64,000 nucleotides of DNA, taken from Collinsella bouchesdurhonensis (GTDB lineage Bacteria > Actinomycetota > Coriobacteriia > Coriobacteriales > Coriobacteriaceae). The translations under genes were made by a program, and so were the position numbers. Shown here piece after piece: positions 7,754 to 17,272 of this stretch (its first letter is position 1; each line of letters begins with the position of its first letter). The stretch is taken from NCBI RefSeq assembly GCF_900155365.1, contig NZ_LT699743.1, positions 353,920 to 417,919 on the forward strand, read 5' to 3'. Below the pieces are notes generated by a model. It saw nothing but the letters and a program-made list of their open reading frames with translations. It made no database searches and had not been told where the DNA came from.

Positions 7754-8932
7754 CTACCCCAAATGAATATCTGGATCGAGCGACTGAGCGCTCACGCGCA
7801 TCTCGCGCGCAAGCGAAAGGAACTCATCGAGACGAATACGCTCGATAGCGCCCTCTTCGACGCCTTCGCACACCGCGCATCCCGGCTCATGGGTATGCGT
7901 GCAATCGTTAAAGCGACAGGCACGAGCTGCCTCGACAATCTCGGGAAACATCTTTGCCAGCCCCCGCTCATGACCGACAAGCGGCAAACTGCGCAAGCCC
8001 GGAGCATCGGCGATGACACCCGCATCGTGACCCAGCGAGACCATAACGCGGGCGACTGTGGTGTGACGACCCGCGTCATCACGCTCACGCACGTCTCCGG
8101 TCTCCAACGCCTCATGGCCAAGCAGGGCGTTAAGAAGCGTCGATTTGCCAGCCCCCGATTCGCCCAAAATCATGGCGCAAGAACCCGCCGGAACGCAGGC
8201 GCGCACCTCATCGACGCCCTGTCCTGCTACCGAAGACGTAACAAGCACGCGCACCTGCGGCCCCACCAGCTGTCGAACCGTCCGCACCACGCGCTCGAGC
8301 TCGACATCGTCACAGCGGTCAGCCTTGGTAAGCACGATTACAGGCTCAACGCCACAATCGAGCGCCAACACCATGGAGCGTGCAATGCGGTCGCATACCA
8401 GCTCAAGCGTATCGCGCACAGAGCCCAACGCCTGCACGACCAAGATAGCGTCGATGTTTGCCGCAAGCACCTGGCGCTCGCCGCGCTTCTTGCCGCGCCA
8501 GCGTTCAAAGGAGCTGTGACGCGGCAGCACGTGCTCGATAACGCCCATATCGTGGCCGGCAGAAATGCGAACGACAACACGATCGCCCACGGTGGGCAAA
8601 AGCACCTGCTCGTCGCTGCGTGTCTTGGCAAAACCCACGGCATGCTCGGCACGCAAAGTCTGGTCTGCGCAGGCTACCAGCGGAAACCCGCGATCCAGGC
8701 GCACGACAACGCCCAGGTGCATCTCGGAGGCAGCCTGTTCGTCACGACGGGCAGCATCGGCAACCCACGCTTCGAACGCGGCAGCCTGAACAGCATCCGC
8801 CCCCATATCCTCAAACGCGGGAACGTCATGCAAAGACTCGAGGGCAGGCAAATCGGCGACAGTGCAGGCCTGCTCCCGCGACATCCCGCGCGAGCGACGA
8901 GACAACCCTGTGCGCTTCTTTGCCTTGCCCAT
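7754..8932 (-). CDS. rsgA: ribosome small-subunit-dependent GTPase RsgA
   Basis: 392 residues. It has the circularly permuted GTPase order typical of RsgA: the G4 motif LTKAD precedes the P-loop GESGAGKSTLLNAL, then G2/G3 (TTVARV, DAPGLRSL). A C-terminal zinc knuckle CRFNDCTHTHEPGCAV follows. An OB-fold (LGVVVRLDRGFPLVACAD) sits before the G domain. RsgA helps late maturation of the 30S subunit. About 60 extra N-terminal residues, basic and then acidic, make it longer than most homologues. It starts 9 bases after the Ca2+-type ATPase stop and is probably cotranscribed with it. Confidence 0.95.
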   Translation of the reverse strand: MGKAKKRTGLSRRSRGMSREQACTVADLPALESLHDVPAFEDMGADAVQAAAFEAWVADAARRDEQAASEMHLGVVVRLDRGFPLVACADQTLRAEHAVGFAKTRSDEQVLLPTVGDRVVVRISAGHDMGVIEHVLPRHSSFERWRGKKRGERQVLAANIDAILVVQALGSVRDTLELVCDRIARSMVLALDCGVEPVIVLTKADRCDDVELERVVRTVRQLVGPQVRVLVTSSVAGQGVDEVRACVPAGSCAMILGESGAGKSTLLNALLGHEALETGDVRERDDAGRHTTVARVMVSLGHDAGVIADAPGLRSLPLVGHERGLAKMFPEIVEAARACRFNDCTHTHEPGCAVCEGVEEGAIERIRLDEFLSLAREMRVSAQSLDPDIHLG

Positions 8933-8941
8933 GTGTGTCTC

Positions 8942-11623
8942 CTACTCCTTCTCGATGGCGCGCATGATGGCCTTTTGGATCTCCACGATGGGGATGATCA
9001 GGAACGCCAGGGCCAGCGCGGCGATAACGCCCTTAAGCTCAAGCGTCACAGGGCCAAAGAACATATTGGCGAGCGTCGGCTGCACGGTCACGATTACCGT
9101 CAACACCAGCGCCAACGCGGCAGAAGCCCACAGCCACTTGTTCTGCTTCTTCATAGTAAACAGGGAAGCGCGACGGCTGCGCATGTTGAAGCAATGGAAG
9201 ATCTCGACCATGTTGAGCGTGATGAACGCCATCATGACGCCCTCTTCGTCCGCATTGCCCGCAATCATATCGGAGATGTGAATGTAGCCCATATCAAAGT
9301 AGACACCCACAAAGAAGCTCGCGAGCACCAGTACGGTGATGATCAGGCCCTGAACAACGCAGTCCACGCCCATGTGACCGGCAAAGACACCGTCCTTGGC
9401 ATTACGGGGTTTGCGCTTCATAACGTCGCCCTCGGCCTCTTCCATGCCAAGCGCCAGCGCCGGGAAGCAGTCGGTCACAAGGTTCACCCACAGCAACTGT
9501 ACCGGCTGGAAGATGGTAAAGCCAATGAGCGTGGCGATAAAGACGCTAAAGACCTCGGCGAGGTTTGCCGAGAGCAGGAACTGGATAACCTTGCGGATGT
9601 TGTCATAGATGCGACGGCCCTCTTCGCAGGCACCGATGATGGTGGCGAAGTTGTCGTCGGCAAGCACCATGTCGGCAACGTTCTTGGTCACGTCGGTGCC
9701 GGTGATACCCATGCCAATGCCAATATCGGCGCGCTTGATGGAGGGCGCGTCGTTCACGCCGTCGCCGGTCATGGCCACGATCTGGTCGCGGCTCTTCCAC
9801 GCCTCGACGATGCGCGTCTTGTGCTCGGGCTGAACGCGTGCGTATACGCCAAAGTCCTCGATGTGGGCGTCGAGTTCCTCTTCGCTCATGCGATCGAGCT
9901 CGGCGCCGGTGATGGCCTGGCTGCGATCCGTAACGATACCCAGCTGCTTGGCGATAGCCACAGCGGTATCGATATGGTCACCCGTAATCATAACGGTGCG
10001 GATACCCGCGGCATGAGCCTCCTTGATGGCAGCGGCGGCCTCCGGACGGACCGGGTCGATCATGCCCGAAAGGCCACAAAACACCATATCGTGCTCAAGG
10101 GCCGAGGCGGAGCAATCGGCGGGAATCTCGTCGTACGAACGGCTTGCCAGGGCAAGAACGCGCAAGGCCTCATCGGCCATGGACTTGTTGGCAGCGGCGA
10201 TCTGCGCGCGGCGCTCGTCGGTCAGCGCGACGATGGCATCGCCCTCATATATATGAGTGCACAGGCCCAAAACAACGTCGGGCGCGCCCTTGGTATACTG
10301 CTCGTAAGCACCATCGAGGGTCTCCACCACAACGGACATCATCTTCCGGCCCGAGTCGAACGGCGCCTCGCCCACACGCGGATGCTCGGTGGTAAGGCCC
10401 GTAAGGCCCGCCTTGCCGGCGTCGTTTACCAGCGCGCACTCGGTGGGCTCGCCCACGGCCTCGCCCAGCTCCTCGTCCCACGTAGCATCGGAGCACAGGG
10501 CCATGCCGGCGAGGAACTTCTCCTCGGGAGCAGCGAGCTCGTGCTTGACCACGGTCATCTTGTTTTGGGTAAGGGTACCCGTCTTATCGGAGCAAATAGT
10601 TTGCGTGCAACCGAGGGTCTCGACGGCAGAGAGCTTGCGGATAATCGCCTGGCGCTTGGCCATCTTGGTCACGCCGAGCGAAAGCACGATGGTCACAACG
10701 GCAACAAGGCCCTCGGGGATTGCGGCAACGGCCAACGAGACGGCAACCATAAAGGTGTCGAGCAGCGCCGAGGGATCGGCCATGACGTTGCCCACGCCAT
10801 GGCGGAGGATGTCCACGCCAAAGATAACGACGCAGATAACGATAACCATAACGGTAAGGATACGGCTAAGCTCGGCCAGTTTGACCTGAAGGGGCGTCAG
10901 CTCCTCCTTGGCATCGGCGAGGGCGCCGGCGATCTTGCCCATCTCGGTATCCATGCCGGTTCCCACCACAACGGCGCGACCGCGGCCATAGACCACCGTA
11001 GAACCCATATAGCACATGTTCTTGCGGTCGCCGAGCGGCACATCGTCGGCACCAGCGGCAAGCTCAATCGTGCGAGCGTGCTTCTCGACAGGCACGGACT
11101 CTCCGGTAAGCGCCGCCTCCTCGATCTTCATCGTGACACTCTCGAGCACACGGCAGTCGGCAGGCACCGAGTCGCCGGCCTCGAGCAGCACGATATCGCC
11201 AGGAACGAGCTCGGCGCTCGGCAGATGGCACAACTTGCCGTCACGCATGACCTTGGACTGGGCCGCACTCATCTCCTGAAGGGCAGCCAAAGCCTCTTCG
11301 CTCTTCGCCTCCTGCACAACGCCGAGCACGGAGTTCACTACGACGACGAACATGATGATAATCACGTCGGCAAAATCGGCCTCGCCCTTCACCATGCCGG
11401 TAAGGGCCGAGATGACAGCCGCCACGATAAGCATGATGACCATAGGGTCTGCCATCTGCTCAAAGAAGCGCTTCCACAGCGGAACAGGAGCCGCTTCGTC
11501 AAGTTTGTTGGGGCCTGTCTGGCGCAGCCTGTCGGCAGCGACAGCAGAGGTCAGGCCGTCCTCAGCACTCGTTGCCTGCGCATCGAGCACGTCCTTGGCG
11601 TCGGCCAAGTATTCACGTTGCAT
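8942..11623 (-). CDS. calcium-type cation-transporting P-type ATPase
   Basis: 893 residues, normal for a P2-type ATPase. The N-terminal cation_ATPase domain (GLTSAVAADRLRQTGPNKL), actuator motif TGES (173-176), phosphorylation site CSDKTGTLTQN (Asp346), nucleotide domain KGAPD, hinge MTGDGVNDAPSIK and four C-terminal helices are visible. The M4 motif is AIPEGLVAVV, where most Ca2+ pumps have PEGLP. It probably exports Ca2+ (or Mn2+) across the cytoplasmic membrane. The exact ion cannot be settled from sequence. The start has an AGGAGG ribosome-binding site that can pair with a segment 40 bases upstream in the leader. rsgA follows in the same transcript. Confidence 0.9.
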   Translation of the reverse strand: MQREYLADAKDVLDAQATSAEDGLTSAVAADRLRQTGPNKLDEAAPVPLWKRFFEQMADPMVIMLIVAAVISALTGMVKGEADFADVIIIMFVVVVNSVLGVVQEAKSEEALAALQEMSAAQSKVMRDGKLCHLPSAELVPGDIVLLEAGDSVPADCRVLESVTMKIEEAALTGESVPVEKHARTIELAAGADDVPLGDRKNMCYMGSTVVYGRGRAVVVGTGMDTEMGKIAGALADAKEELTPLQVKLAELSRILTVMVIVICVVIFGVDILRHGVGNVMADPSALLDTFMVAVSLAVAAIPEGLVAVVTIVLSLGVTKMAKRQAIIRKLSAVETLGCTQTICSDKTGTLTQNKMTVVKHELAAPEEKFLAGMALCSDATWDEELGEAVGEPTECALVNDAGKAGLTGLTTEHPRVGEAPFDSGRKMMSVVVETLDGAYEQYTKGAPDVVLGLCTHIYEGDAIVALTDERRAQIAAANKSMADEALRVLALASRSYDEIPADCSASALEHDMVFCGLSGMIDPVRPEAAAAIKEAHAAGIRTVMITGDHIDTAVAIAKQLGIVTDRSQAITGAELDRMSEEELDAHIEDFGVYARVQPEHKTRIVEAWKSRDQIVAMTGDGVNDAPSIKRADIGIGMGITGTDVTKNVADMVLADDNFATIIGACEEGRRIYDNIRKVIQFLLSANLAEVFSVFIATLIGFTIFQPVQLLWVNLVTDCFPALALGMEEAEGDVMKRKPRNAKDGVFAGHMGVDCVVQGLIITVLVLASFFVGVYFDMGYIHISDMIAGNADEEGVMMAFITLNMVEIFHCFNMRSRRASLFTMKKQNKWLWASAALALVLTVIVTVQPTLANMFFGPVTLELKGVIAALALAFLIIPIVEIQKAIMRAIEKE

Positions 11624-11757
11624 AGATTCCCCTCCTGGGATGATTGAGCTGCCAAGCAGATTGATGCCCGATCATAATTCCCAGGAGAAGGGCAAGGGCT
11701 CATCAAGGCTGCCATGCTTAGCAGCGATTTGCAGTCCCCTTATAGTACCCAAAAGGT
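11624..11757 (-). promoter_or_regulatory. structured leader and promoter of the P-type ATPase gene
   Basis: On the minus strand a -10-like TATAAG (near 11738-11743) precedes a leader of about 110 bases. CTCCTGGGA at 11679-11687 is perfectly complementary to TCCCAGGAG at 11632-11640, which contains the ribosome-binding site. A second possible pairing is TTGATG with CATCAA inside the same leader. This arrangement could hide the ribosome-binding site and could respond to ion level, as Mg2+ and Mn2+ leaders do. I could not match it to a known riboswitch class. Confidence 0.45.
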
Positions 11758-12134
11758 CGAAGACGCGCTGTGCCGAGCGGCAGACATCGTCCAGGCTCCG
11801 CAATTTCATCGACATTTCTTTATCGAAGCCTAACGCAGGGCAAACATCGTTTTGTTGCGCTATTTGTACCGTATTATTCCGAAAGCCTGCATTCCTTGGC
11901 GGCTCGAGCGCATCCAGGTCGCCTCGATACCCCCAGACCCGTTTCCCCTGCGTACGCGCTCCTTTCTTCTCAGCGAACGTTCGTCATAACGAAGCTAATT
12001 TCTTTCGTTTCATTTATTATTTCTGCAGGTAGGAGAGTTTGTAAGTTTCGGATTCTTTCGTAATCGAAAGCAACATCCTGTCGTATACTGTTTTTAAAGT
12101 GGAAGCATCGGCACAGACTTCTATGGAGGTATGC
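11758..12134. promoter_or_regulatory. pyk upstream region
   Basis: About 375 bases between the divergent ATPase and pyk genes. A plus-strand -10-like TATACT lies at 12084-12089, about 45 bases before the pyk start; its -35 is weak. The part 11980-12110 is A+T-rich for this genome. No convincing gene or RNA is seen in the rest. Confidence 0.4.
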
Positions 12135-13595
12135 ATGTTCAAACGTACAAAAATCGTCTGCACCATGGGCCCGGCTTGCGACAACGAGGATACGTTGCGC
12201 GAAATGATCAAGGCCGGCATGAACGTCGCCCGCTTTAACTTCTCTCACGGTTCCTACGAGGAGCATCACGAGCGCATCGAGCGCGTGCGCCGTCTTGCCG
12301 CAGAGCTCGGCCAGCCCGTCGGCATCCTGCTCGACACCAAGGGCCCCGAGGTTCGCACCGGTCTGCTCAAAGACCACAAGAAGGTCACTGTCACTGAGGG
12401 CGACCCCATCATCGTAACCGCCGCCCCGACCACCGAGGACAACCTCGGCACCGCCGAGCACATCTCGCTCGATTACCTCAACCTCCCCAAAGAAGTCACC
12501 AAGGGATCCACGATTTTGATCGACGACGGCCTGGTCGGCCTTGAAGTCGAGTTCGTCGAGGGCAACGACATCCACTGCGTCGTCAAGAACAGCGGCGAGA
12601 TCGGTGAGCGCAAGGGCGTCAACATGCCCAACGTGAACATCAGCCTGCCCGCCATCACCGAGCGCGACCGCGCAGACATCCTTTTTGGTCTCAAGGAGGG
12701 CATCGACTACATCGCCGCCTCCTTTATCCGCGACGGTAAGGCAGTCGAGGAAATTCGCGAGCTCTGTGTCCTGAACGGCGGCGAGCACGTGACGATCTTC
12801 CCCAAGATCGAGTGTGCTTTGGGCGTCGAGAACTTCGACGAGATCCTCGAGGCTTCCGACGGCATCATGGTTGCCCGCGGCGACCTGGGCATCGAGATCG
12901 CCCCGCAGTTGGTGCCGCATATCCAAAAAGAGATCATCCGCAAGTGCAACGACGCTTACAAGCCCGTCATCACCGCTACGCAGATGCTCGATTCCATGCA
13001 GCATAACCCGCGTCCGACCCGTGCCGAGGTTGCCGACGTCGCAAACGCCATCTACGATGGCACCGACGCCGTCATGCTCTCCGGCGAGTCCGCTGCCGGC
13101 ATGTACCCGGTCGAGGCGGTGAAGATGCAGGCCAGCATTGCGCTCGAGACCGAGAAGTACCTGGCTGATCACGCTCCGCTCGTCGTGCCCGAGGGCGCTT
13201 CGACCACGCGCGCCGTCAACAACGTCGTGGGTCTTTCTGCCGTCAACATGGCTACCACCATTGGCGCCAAGTGCATCACCGTTCCTACCACCACCGGCCG
13301 TACGGCACGCCTGATTTCGCACTTCCGTCCCAACATGCCCATCTGCGCATTCTCCCGCCATGAGTGGGCCGTCCAGCAGATGATCATGTACTGGGGTGTG
13401 CAGCCGCACCTTGCCGCTATCACGCAGGGTACCGTTAACGGCACCATCATGAAGGCAATCGAGACCGCCAAGGAGCTCGGTTACGTCAATCCGGGCGAGC
13501 TCACCGTGGCAACCGCCGGCGATCCGCGCATGTGCGTCCAGGCGGAGGGCAAGTTTTCTTCCACGAACGTCGCCTACGTGGCCCAGGTTCGATAA
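12135..13595 (+). CDS. pyk: pyruvate kinase
   Basis: 486 residues. It converts phosphoenolpyruvate and ADP to pyruvate and ATP, the last step of glycolysis. Visible are the N-terminal RTKIVCTMGPA, ARFNFSHG, DTKGPEVRTG, the active-site Lys region TIFPKIECALGVENFDEI, ARGDLGIEI and the domain signature ITATQMLDSM. It lacks the extra C-terminal PEP-utiliser-like domain found in Bacillus-type enzymes. I chose ATG 12135 (MFKRTK) because GGAGG lies 5 bases upstream and it matches the family start. It is a single-gene unit with a strong terminator. Confidence 0.97.
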   Translation: MFKRTKIVCTMGPACDNEDTLREMIKAGMNVARFNFSHGSYEEHHERIERVRRLAAELGQPVGILLDTKGPEVRTGLLKDHKKVTVTEGDPIIVTAAPTTEDNLGTAEHISLDYLNLPKEVTKGSTILIDDGLVGLEVEFVEGNDIHCVVKNSGEIGERKGVNMPNVNISLPAITERDRADILFGLKEGIDYIAASFIRDGKAVEEIRELCVLNGGEHVTIFPKIECALGVENFDEILEASDGIMVARGDLGIEIAPQLVPHIQKEIIRKCNDAYKPVITATQMLDSMQHNPRPTRAEVADVANAIYDGTDAVMLSGESAAGMYPVEAVKMQASIALETEKYLADHAPLVVPEGASTTRAVNNVVGLSAVNMATTIGAKCITVPTTTGRTARLISHFRPNMPICAFSRHEWAVQQMIMYWGVQPHLAAITQGTVNGTIMKAIETAKELGYVNPGELTVATAGDPRMCVQAEGKFSSTNVAYVAQVR

Positions 13596-13625
13596 TCGAG
13601 CCTGCAATACCTTGCACCCGCAGCA

Positions 13626-13661
13626 AGGGGTCCGGAAGGAAATTCCTTCCGGACCCCTTTT
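13626..13661 (+). terminator. pyk intrinsic terminator
   Basis: AGGGGTCCGGAAGGA and TCCTTCCGGACCCCT form a 15-bp perfect stem with a tiny loop, followed by TTTTC on the plus strand. Confidence 0.9.
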
Positions 13662-13698
13662 CATTTAGATCTTTGCCTTACCGCGCCCGCTATTCTAG

Positions 13699-14520
13699 CT
13701 AGCAGCTCATCTTCTGCCGTGCCTCGGAAACAAGCCGCTCCGTTGTATCCAATACCTCGGAAAACGTCTCGCTAAAAAACGCCTCGGTAAGCAGACGATA
13801 CGGCGGATGCTCCGCTCGGCCGGAATTCTCGCGCACTACCTCGTGAATAACGCCGACGGTCTTGAGCACATCGTCGCTCGAAATGGAATATTGTGCAAAG
13901 GCAGTCGCCGCAGCCGTAAGGCGCGGCGTAGCGCGCACGATACTTTCGAGATGTAGCGTTTTGCCAAACCAATCGAAATCGCCCTGTTTCTTAATGCGAA
14001 ATTCCTCACTGGGTTTGCCGCCTCGCGCCGCAAGGTATTCGTTTACGCGGGTGTTCCAGATGTTATCAGCAAGCAAGTGCACCCACGTGCCAAGCGTAAG
14101 GTCAAACAGGGACTGCTCTACGTCGTCGGGTTGTGTCGAGAATTCTGCAGGTGAAACAGCGGGCAGGTCCGGCACGCCATCATAGCGATGCGGATAGTGC
14201 ACGCGATTCACGCGTTCGCGCTCCTGAGCGATGGTGGTCGTCTCCACACATGAGCCGCAGCCAGCGCGATGCAGCAGCGGCACCACGTAGCCATCCCAAA
14301 ACTCATGCGCACGCGGCTTAGGGATAGGCTCAGATTCGGCAAAATGCGTGATGCGATACGGGATGGGGTCGGCAATATCCGGCACCATATAGCCCACGGG
14401 GACATCGGGAACCACGCTGCCAAACAAGAAGGCATTGCGATCGCGCACGAGTGCCGCCACGGAGCCGTCGCGTGCAAGGAGCTTTTCGGCCTCGGCGATA
14501 TGTATGTTCCAACTTGGCAA
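13699..14520 (-). CDS. zinc-dependent phospholipase C-like protein
   Basis: 273 residues. The start MPSWNIHIAEAEKLL with early His, then FLFGSVVPDVPVGYMV, ITHF and LGTWVHLLADNIWNTRV, recalls bacterial zinc-dependent phospholipase C-like proteins. In these, His and Asp residues spread along a helical bundle bind zinc. No signal peptide is present, so a cytoplasmic role is likely and true phospholipase activity is unproven. It lies alone between the pyk terminator and the pheT terminator, on the same strand as pheST but beyond that terminator. Confidence 0.65.
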   Translation of the reverse strand: MPSWNIHIAEAEKLLARDGSVAALVRDRNAFLFGSVVPDVPVGYMVPDIADPIPYRITHFAESEPIPKPRAHEFWDGYVVPLLHRAGCGSCVETTTIAQERERVNRVHYPHRYDGVPDLPAVSPAEFSTQPDDVEQSLFDLTLGTWVHLLADNIWNTRVNEYLAARGGKPSEEFRIKKQGDFDWFGKTLHLESIVRATPRLTAAATAFAQYSISSDDVLKTVGVIHEVVRENSGRAEHPPYRLLTEAFFSETFSEVLDTTERLVSEARQKMSC

Positions 14521-14547
14521 GAAAGCTACCTCTCAATCAGCATGTCC

Positions 14548-14586
14548 GCAGGAAAACAAGGGAGCACCCTAAATTCAGGGTGCTCC
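14548..14586 (-). terminator. terminator downstream of pheT
   Basis: GGAGCACCCT and AGGGTGCTCC form a 10-bp perfect stem with a 6-base loop. On the minus strand it is followed by CTTGTTTTCC. It lies just past the pheT stop. Confidence 0.75.
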
Positions 14587-14614
14587 AAATACATCTATCG
14601 CAACATATGCCGGA

Positions 14615-17068
14615 CTAGCTGCGAACCTCGCCGCCCGTTGCCTTGCACAGTTTGGTGACGATCTTGCCGTGCGCGCGCTCGACCTCGTCGCTCGTGAGCG
14701 TATGGTCGTCGGAGCGATACGTCAGCGAGAACGCCATGGACTTCTTGCCCACGCCCACGCGAATGGGATCGCGGTAAACGTCGAACAGACGCACGCTCTC
14801 GAGCAGCTTGCCGCCGGCACTCGTGATGCGCTGCAGCAGGTCTTCGCAGGTCACCTCGTCGGGAACAACGATAGCGAGGTCGTGTTGAACGGCCGGGAAT
14901 GGCGAGAACTCATGATAGTTCTCCTGGTTATGCGCTCCCTTGATAAGCTTGTCAAGATCAAGCTCGAAGGCAACCACAATCTGATCGATATCCATGGCCT
15001 CGCGCGCCTCGGGGTGAATCTCGCCCACCCAACCCAGCACGGTACCGCCAGAAAGGACCTCGGCGGCACGGCCCGGCTGCAAGAAGTCATAGCCCTCGCC
15101 CTCGGCCACGCGGAAGCGCACCTTAGGGACGCGCAGCTGCTCAAGAAGTTCTTCGACAATGCCCTTACCGGCAAAGAAGCGCAGCTTATCAACAGTGTTA
15201 TTCCAGGTCTGATCGGTCCAGAAACCCGTAAGCACACCTGCCACGGACTGCGTCTCGCGCGGCAGGCTCGCGTTCTCGCGGCCATGGAAAAGAGTGCCGA
15301 TCTCATACAGGTGCACGTTGGTCGTGCCATGGGCCTCGTTGTAGGCAACAGACTGCAACAGGCCGGGAAGAAGCGAACGGCGCATTTCGGTCTGCTCGGC
15401 AACCAGCGGATTCATGAGCACGACAGGCACACCGCGACCATCGGCGGACATATGGATCTTCTCGAGGTCACCCGGGGCAGCAAAGCCAAAGGTCGTGGTC
15501 TCGTTAAGACCGCAGGCACGCAGAATCTGGCCAACCTTGCGCGTAAGCTGCTGCTCGTGCGTCAGGCCGCCAATGTGATTCTTGGCAGCGGGGATCGTGG
15601 CCTCCACGCGACCCATGCCCCACAGGCGCAAAACCTCTTCGATAAGGTCAATCTCGCGCGGAAGATCGGGTCGGAAGCTCGGAGGCGTGACCAGGTAATC
15701 CTCGCCCGCCTCCTCGACCGTGCAGCCCAAACGCGTCAACGAACGCACCACGAAGTCACGCTCGATAGGAGCGCCGCAGATATCGAGAACACGCTGATAG
15801 CGCAAAGTGATGGAATCGATAGTCTTGGGCGCGGGATACACGTCCACATAGCCGGGGGCAACCTCGCCGCCGGCGAGCTCCTCAATGAGGGCGCACGCCA
15901 CGTTGGCAACGTCGACGCAGCCCGTCTCGTCCACCTGACGCTCAAAGCGAATAGAGGCATCGGAGATAAGCGAGAGGTCGCGGCTTGTATGGCTGGTGCG
16001 GCCGGCGTTGAAGCAGGCGCTCTCTACCAACACGTCCACCGACGCGTCGGTAATCTCGGAGTCCATACCGCCCATGACGCCCGCGAGAGCCACCGGGCGC
16101 TCGCCATCGGTGATGAGACCCATACCGGCGTCGAGCACGCGCTTCTCGCCGTCGAGGGTCTGGAACGTCTCGTCCTGTTTGGCAGCGCGCACCACCACGG
16201 AGCGACGGCCATCGTGCTCGGCAAAAGTAGAGAGGTCAAAGGCATGAAGCGGCTGACCGGTGAGCATCATCACGTAGTTGGTGATGTCGACGATGTTGTT
16301 ATGCGGACGAATGCCCAGGCCACTCAGGCGCTTGACCATCCAATCGGGCGAGGGCCCAACCTTCACGTTTCGTACGATACGAGCGACATAGCGATCGCAC
16401 AGTCCCTCGTCGGCAATCTCGACGGAAATTTCGTCTGCCGTGGCACGGCCGGTCTCGGATTTAATAGCGGGCAGCTCCACGTGGTAATCGCGATCGAAGA
16501 TGGCACCCGTCTCGCGCGCCATGCCAATCATGGACAGGCAATCGGGGCGGTTGGGCGTGATCTCGCAATCAAGCACGGTATCGGACGAGCCGTAGTACTC
16601 GCCAAAGGGCATACCAACGGGAGCATCCTCGGGCAGGATCATGATGCCTGCGTGGTCGCCGCCGATGCCCAGCTCGCGCGCCGAGCAGTTCATGCCAAAG
16701 CTCGCGACGCCGCGGAGCTTGGATTTCTTGATCTTGATGCCGCCGGGCAGCTCGGCGCCAATCATGGCGGTCACGATATGGTCTCCGGCCTCGAAGTTCT
16801 GGGCGCCGCAAACAATCTGCAGCGGCTCGGGGTTGCCCTCGGCGTCGACGTTTTTATCGCCCACAGAGACCTTACACACATACATGTGGTCGCTATCGGG
16901 ATGTGGCGTTTTCTCGAGCACCTGAGCCGTGACCACATGGTCAAAGCTCTCGCCTACAACGTCGATAGCCTCGACCTCGGTACCGGTGCGAATATACTCG
17001 TCCGAAAGCTCCTTGGGGCTCTCGGGCACATCGATCATAGTCTTGAGCCAGTCGTACGAAACGCGCAT
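14615..17068 (-). CDS. pheT: phenylalanine-tRNA ligase beta subunit
   Basis: 817 residues, normal for bacterial PheT. The order is an N-terminal EMAP-like tRNA-binding domain (VVTAQVLEKTPHPDSDHMYV), B3/B4 editing domain, B5 domain and a C-terminal anticodon-binding FDX-ACB domain (SPFPAVQHDLAIVVPDEVTC ... KIVTKLCKATGGEVRS). It pairs with PheS to charge tRNA-Phe and to edit mischarged Tyr. The ATG at 17068 has an AAGGAG ribosome-binding site. It follows pheS after an unusually long 204-base gap, inside the T-box-controlled unit. Confidence 0.97.
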   Translation of the reverse strand: MRVSYDWLKTMIDVPESPKELSDEYIRTGTEVEAIDVVGESFDHVVTAQVLEKTPHPDSDHMYVCKVSVGDKNVDAEGNPEPLQIVCGAQNFEAGDHIVTAMIGAELPGGIKIKKSKLRGVASFGMNCSARELGIGGDHAGIMILPEDAPVGMPFGEYYGSSDTVLDCEITPNRPDCLSMIGMARETGAIFDRDYHVELPAIKSETGRATADEISVEIADEGLCDRYVARIVRNVKVGPSPDWMVKRLSGLGIRPHNNIVDITNYVMMLTGQPLHAFDLSTFAEHDGRRSVVVRAAKQDETFQTLDGEKRVLDAGMGLITDGERPVALAGVMGGMDSEITDASVDVLVESACFNAGRTSHTSRDLSLISDASIRFERQVDETGCVDVANVACALIEELAGGEVAPGYVDVYPAPKTIDSITLRYQRVLDICGAPIERDFVVRSLTRLGCTVEEAGEDYLVTPPSFRPDLPREIDLIEEVLRLWGMGRVEATIPAAKNHIGGLTHEQQLTRKVGQILRACGLNETTTFGFAAPGDLEKIHMSADGRGVPVVLMNPLVAEQTEMRRSLLPGLLQSVAYNEAHGTTNVHLYEIGTLFHGRENASLPRETQSVAGVLTGFWTDQTWNNTVDKLRFFAGKGIVEELLEQLRVPKVRFRVAEGEGYDFLQPGRAAEVLSGGTVLGWVGEIHPEAREAMDIDQIVVAFELDLDKLIKGAHNQENYHEFSPFPAVQHDLAIVVPDEVTCEDLLQRITSAGGKLLESVRLFDVYRDPIRVGVGKKSMAFSLTYRSDDHTLTSDEVERAHGKIVTKLCKATGGEVRS

Positions 17069-17272
17069 TTAGCTCTCCTTTTTATCTAACCCATACGCAT
17101 GGGAGTGAATTACAGCAGCGAAGACAAAATCAACTAGAACAATCAACCAGGTATACGGCTTTCCCAAGTGCGGCAGATCGGCCCTGAAAGAGGAGGGAAG
17201 CGTACTTAGGTACGCGACCGACGATTGAGCGCCGAGGTGCGGTGCTTCGGGAAGCCGCCGGGACGAGTCAAC
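17069..17272 (-). other. structured spacer between pheS and pheT
   Basis: The spacer is about 200 bases where the two genes usually nearly touch. It contains a perfect 6-bp stem GCGTAC / GTACGC at 17203-17218 with a 4-base loop. Outside it, arms near 17157-17177 and 17235-17262 can pair imperfectly (CGGCTTTCCC with GGGAAGCCG). No coding frame is convincing. It may be a processing site, an internal regulatory RNA, or an inserted repeat. Confidence 0.4.

Noticed and set aside
7724..11647. A 1307-codon open frame on the plus strand across rsgA and the P-type ATPase
   Set aside because: It is antisense to two well-defined genes, is rich in His, Arg and Gly, and has no family motif; high G+C makes such shadows common.
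11970..13664. A 564-codon minus-strand frame opposite pyk
   Set aside because: Antisense to a clear pyruvate kinase, and it runs through the pyk terminator.
14669..17089. An 806-codon plus-strand frame opposite pheT
   Set aside because: Mirror frame of pheT without any recognisable domain or ribosome-binding site.
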